Under the pieces are notes generated by a model, which was given only the letters and a program-made list of their open reading frames with translations, ran no database searches and was not told the DNA's origin. Shown here in pieces: positions 8,092 through 10,551 of a stretch of DNA of 10,551 nt. Every line of letters begins with the position of its first letter. Position 1 is the first letter of the stretch. Position numbers and translations under genes: made by a program. The stretch comes from Bondarzewia mesenterica (Eukaryota; Basidiomycota; Agaricomycetes; Russulales; Bondarzewiaceae): positions 1 to 10,551 of the forward strand of contig SGPL01000844.1 in assembly GCA_004802705.1 (NCBI GenBank). The letters are read 5' to 3'.

Positions 8092-9946
8092 TCACATGGC
8101 GCTGAACACAAATGCGGTCAAAGGGCCCGGCTTGACCGACTCGAGCTTCCACCCTGTGGCATCTCCAAGCTCCAAAAATTCCTCCGGCGTCCGCTCAAGG
8201 CCATTCACAAGATTTAACATCTAACCAGCACCCAATGAATCAAATTTCTGACTGTGAATCAAAGATTGTTCAATCACGGACCTGCAAGTCGATCATAGTA
8301 ACGAACCGGCCCGCAGCATAATTTGCGAGCAGTGGAAATGGCACTTCGGCTTTGGGTGTAGGTGGCGTATCAGAGGTGGCGGTGGCTTCTGGGCATGCAT
8401 GTGCTACGACCATGTCGAAGACTACGAGCTTTGATTGCGGGCCTGCAGCCTCACGGAGGTTTTTCAGGATTTTTTTGCTTTCCGTCTGCGGCCAATCGTG
8501 CAGGACCAAGCGGAGGAAGTACACTGCTGCAGCTTTGATGGGCTGCGGGGTAAAAAAGTCGTGGGCTAGAGGATGATTAGTTAATCAAATCAGATGTGAG
8601 AAAGGGTGTAACGGTGAGTTGCCTTGGAGCTTGACTTGGCCGTCAGTGATGGCTTGTGGGAATTCAGCGCTCCAGAACTGTTTAAGGCAAAAAATTGGTA
8701 TTTAGTATCGCGCTGGAGGTCAGACACAGAAAATAAGGACCTTGTTGGCATCGCGCAGGACTTTTTCAAGATCTTGAATAATATAGCGAAGATGCGGAAA
8801 TGCCTTGAGTAGCATCAAGGTAACCGTGCCCATGCTTCCTCCGACATCCACGACGACTTCATCCGTCTTCAATGATTGCCAATCAAAGCCTACAAATTCC
8901 AGATTCACATGTGCATTGGTACTCATTCAGGGTGCCAGTGATGGACCACGCACCGTTTGTGAAGATGGAAGGAGGGAAGCGGTCCCCAGCACCTTTCATT
9001 GCCGCAGCAAACCGCCGGACGAGGATTTCATTACCTGGCTCTTCATACCAATCCCATATGCTTGAGCTCTTGTTCATGGCCAGGTTGAATGGTGCAGCCG
9101 CCTTTTTGTAGTCACCCTCTAAGTAAGATGCAATGTATGCACTGCTCTTCAAGCCTTCATTCGTGCTAGATCATTCAGTTGAGCAAATGCCTAACGAATG
9201 ACATTCAATGTCACCTACATATGCCCAACAATTGCAGCAGTGGGCGCTCCTTCGTATTGTGCTGTAGGGCTGCAAATGTCAAAGAACCTCAATAACGAGA
9301 GGGGTTGATGATAAACAAAAGCTCACTCAGCCTTGATCTCATCCAAGGATTTGGCCTTGATGAGGACAGAAGACAAACGGTTGTTCGCAAACACATTTGG
9401 GGTCACTTCTTTGAAAACATGACGTGTAGCGAGGTACCGCAGGACGCGGGCTGTGATTGAGCGAGATGCTTCAGTGATCTATGGCAAGGAGTGAGGAAGC
9501 AAGCATTCATTACCCAATTGAGAACTGTCGATGCCGGTCTTTGCCCCGATGCCTCGCACATGCAGACCCTGTGGGTCACAAATCTCAGTAAATAGCCTGA
9601 ATCCTTATTTGAATGTCAAAATACCATGTACCTGTGTGCCAGCATCCTTCAAGACATCTGCAACATGGACATCTGTGACGACTCCAAGCGCAGCGGACAT
9701 GTTCATACTGGGTGCAAAATCCTGCACTGTTGTCTCTATAGGTGGTCTGACAGTAGCAATGATTTGGAAAGCTGCTGCGACAATCATCTGCGTTGTCTGG
9801 GATAGTGCCGGATCATCATCCAATGGTCCTGGCTTGAATGATTCATCAAGAGAAGGAAATGAGAGACCCTGTTTGGCATACGCAGATTCTAGGGTCTGTA
9901 CGCCGTTGACAATGATTGTGGTCAATGCACTAAGGGGACTTGTCAT
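8092..9946 (-). CDS. SAM-dependent O-methyltransferase (COMT/OmtA-like), nine exons
   Basis: Class I methyltransferase of the plant-COMT/fungal small-molecule type, expected to transfer methyl from S-adenosylmethionine to a phenolic hydroxyl; the substrate cannot be read from the sequence. Minus-strand exons: 9946-9632, 9568-9514, 9450-9327, 9269-9219, 9165-8954, 8889-8741, 8677-8623, 8565-8282 and 8220-8092. All phases agree and give 457 aa, usual for the family. The N-terminal half is the winged-helix/dimerisation region (SSQLARVLRYLA, SVLIKAKSLDEIKAD). The SAM-binding motif is VVVDVGGSMGT (D267); LRLVLHDWPQTESKKIL carries H343, matching the catalytic base of COMT; and NGLERTPEEFLEL near the C-terminus corresponds to the family's conserved acidic segment. 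Intron 7 is GC-AG. The start ATG at 9946 lies about 45 bp after a TATA box. The protein ends in FVFSAM; a further 3' exon seems unlikely. No other biosynthetic gene is visible, so cluster membership is undecided. Confidence 0.94.
8566..8622 (-). other. GC-AG intron of the O-methyltransferase gene
   Basis: The exon ends VKLQ at CTCCAAG and the intron begins GCAACT, with a CTAATC branch-like sequence and CTCTAG acceptor, 57 nt in all. Using this donor restores the expected family sequence LQAHDFFTPQP. The only nearby GT donor gives the wrong phase. The CAAG/GCAA context is the usual strong context for GC donors. Confidence 0.85.
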
Positions 9947-9989
9947 TGCGATCTAGATGGGGATGAAGAGCGAAGAGGTCGAGAGTGTC

Positions 9990-9996
9990 TTTTATA
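9990..9996 (-). promoter_or_regulatory. TATA box of the O-methyltransferase gene
   Basis: TATAAAA on the minus strand, in the context CACCTATAAAAGAC, ends about 43 bp before the ATG at 9946. The interval is pyrimidine-rich (CTCTTCGCTCTTCATCCCC), as expected around a fungal transcription start. This implies a very short 5' UTR. Confidence 0.7.
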
Positions 9997-10007
9997 GGTG
10001 AAATACA

Positions 10008-10014
10008 TGACGTC
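10008..10014 (-). promoter_or_regulatory. CRE-like TGACGTC element
   Basis: TGACGTC on the + strand (GACGTCA on the coding strand) matches seven of eight bases of the ATF/CREB bZIP site and lies 11 bp upstream of the TATA box. The position suits an activator site. A bZIP partner is inferred from the motif alone. Confidence 0.45.
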
Positions 10015-10017
10015 GGT

Positions 10018-10477
10018 AGTAACTGAAAGGTCTTGTAACAGCTTGTAACGTCTTGCACGATAGCAAAAGGTCGGCCTAGCGCTGCCCAGGGGGCAATCTT
10101 ACGAGTCCGAACGGAAACCAACCCTACTAGTGGTGGTACCCAAAGTGGTGTCCGAGGTCCCTGTTTGAACTCTCAGAGCACTTTCACTGAACTCTTTCTT
10201 ACCGTTTGCAATAGTTCATATTCTCGTAATTAAAAGACATACATGTATGTAGAGAGAACATATGCATTGATTGCATGATTTTATTTTCCCGAAAATGATA
10301 CAAGAAGCCCACAATCGCAAGAAAATAGACGAGATGCAACGCCACATCAGGAAAACTACAAAATAACTTTTGTACTTATGACACTTTATGAGCTTATTTG
10401 TAACCAATTTGTAACTTACTCACTTGTTCAAGCTTGCTGATAGAGACCTGTCTAGCTTAGCTTGTTACTTTCGTAAC
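10018..10477. repeat. Cluster of GTAAC motifs with helical spacing
   Basis: GTAAC occurs at 10018, 10035, 10045, 10400, 10411 and 10473, and in reverse at 10464-10468. CTTGTAAC is repeated exactly at 10032-10039 and 10042-10049 (10 bp apart), TTTGTAAC at 10397-10404 and 10408-10415 (11 bp apart), and GTTAC-N4-GTAAC forms a dyad at 10464-10477. The spacing of about one helical turn is suggestive of binding sites, but chance is not excluded. Confidence 0.4.
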
Positions 10478-10551
10478 TTCTGGGGCTCTCAAGATCTCAA
10501 GTTGCACAAGTAGAGAGCGGGTGGATTACAAAGTAAGATTGCATAATCCGT

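Larger units (their letters stand above)
9947..10551. other. Upstream region of the O-methyltransferase gene, AT-rich toward the right edge
   Basis: Apart from the TATA box, the CRE-like site and the GTAAC motifs I see no gene here. The longest open frame (63 codons, minus strand, near 10216-10407) is rich in Cys, Ile, Lys and Phe, as expected of translated AT-rich DNA, and has no splice partners. The right 350 bp look visibly more AT-rich than the genes to the left. No terminal repeats or transposase remnants were recognised. Confidence 0.5.

Noticed and set aside
8092..9946. O-methyltransferase as part of a secondary-metabolite cluster
   Set aside because: No synthase, P450, oxidoreductase or transporter gene is in the window, and the neighbour REV1 is a housekeeping repair gene.
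10216..10407. Minus-strand 63-codon ORF at the right edge
   Set aside because: Its Cys/Ile/Lys/Phe-rich composition is what AT-rich non-coding DNA gives; there is no splice context or family similarity.
1..10551. CRISPR arrays, insertion sequences or transposon ends
   Set aside because: No regularly spaced repeats, transposase frames or terminal repeats were found; the only tandem array is the coding minisatellite at 2521-2594.

Overview
The window looks like a piece of an Agaricomycete-type basidiomycete genome. It carries three spliced protein genes with dense, short introns (about 48-68 nt, almost all GT-AG, several with CTAA/CTNA-like branch sequences), no bacterial signals, and product families familiar from mushroom-forming fungi. 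Unresolved bases at 2514-2520 and two one-base frame disruptions in the first gene suggest a draft assembly. All exon models were built by hand from splice consensus, reading-frame continuity and family knowledge; no database search was run.

Layout: (1) 1-810 is strongly purine-rich on the + strand and holds no gene I can support. (2) 811-2989, minus strand, is a five-exon gene for a roughly 649-residue protein (once two apparent one-base losses are allowed for). It ends in a chymotrypsin-fold (PA clan) serine-peptidase-like domain with His, Asp and GDSGS Ser motifs, a long charged insert between His and Asp, and an N-terminal half I do not recognise. (3) 2990-3783 is a divergent intergenic region with a CCG-N8-CGG dyad and doubtful small ORFs. 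(4) 3784-7710, plus strand, is an eight-exon REV1 gene (about 1177 aa): BRCT, Y-family catalytic core, two ubiquitin-binding motifs and the REV1 C-terminal domain. (5) 7711-8091 is a short convergent intergenic region. (6) 8092-9946, minus strand, is a nine-exon SAM-dependent O-methyltransferase gene (457 aa) with one GC-AG intron, a TATA box and a CRE-like site upstream. (7) 9947-10551 is the O-methyltransferase upstream region, AT-rich toward the right edge, with a cluster of GTAAC motifs.

The three genes do not form an obvious pathway: REV1 is housekeeping translesion synthesis, the O-methyltransferase is of the secondary-metabolism type, and the peptidase-like gene is uncharacterised. No metabolic cluster can be claimed from this window. 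The least familiar element is the peptidase-like protein: the catalytic motifs are clear, while its insert, N-terminal region and role are not.
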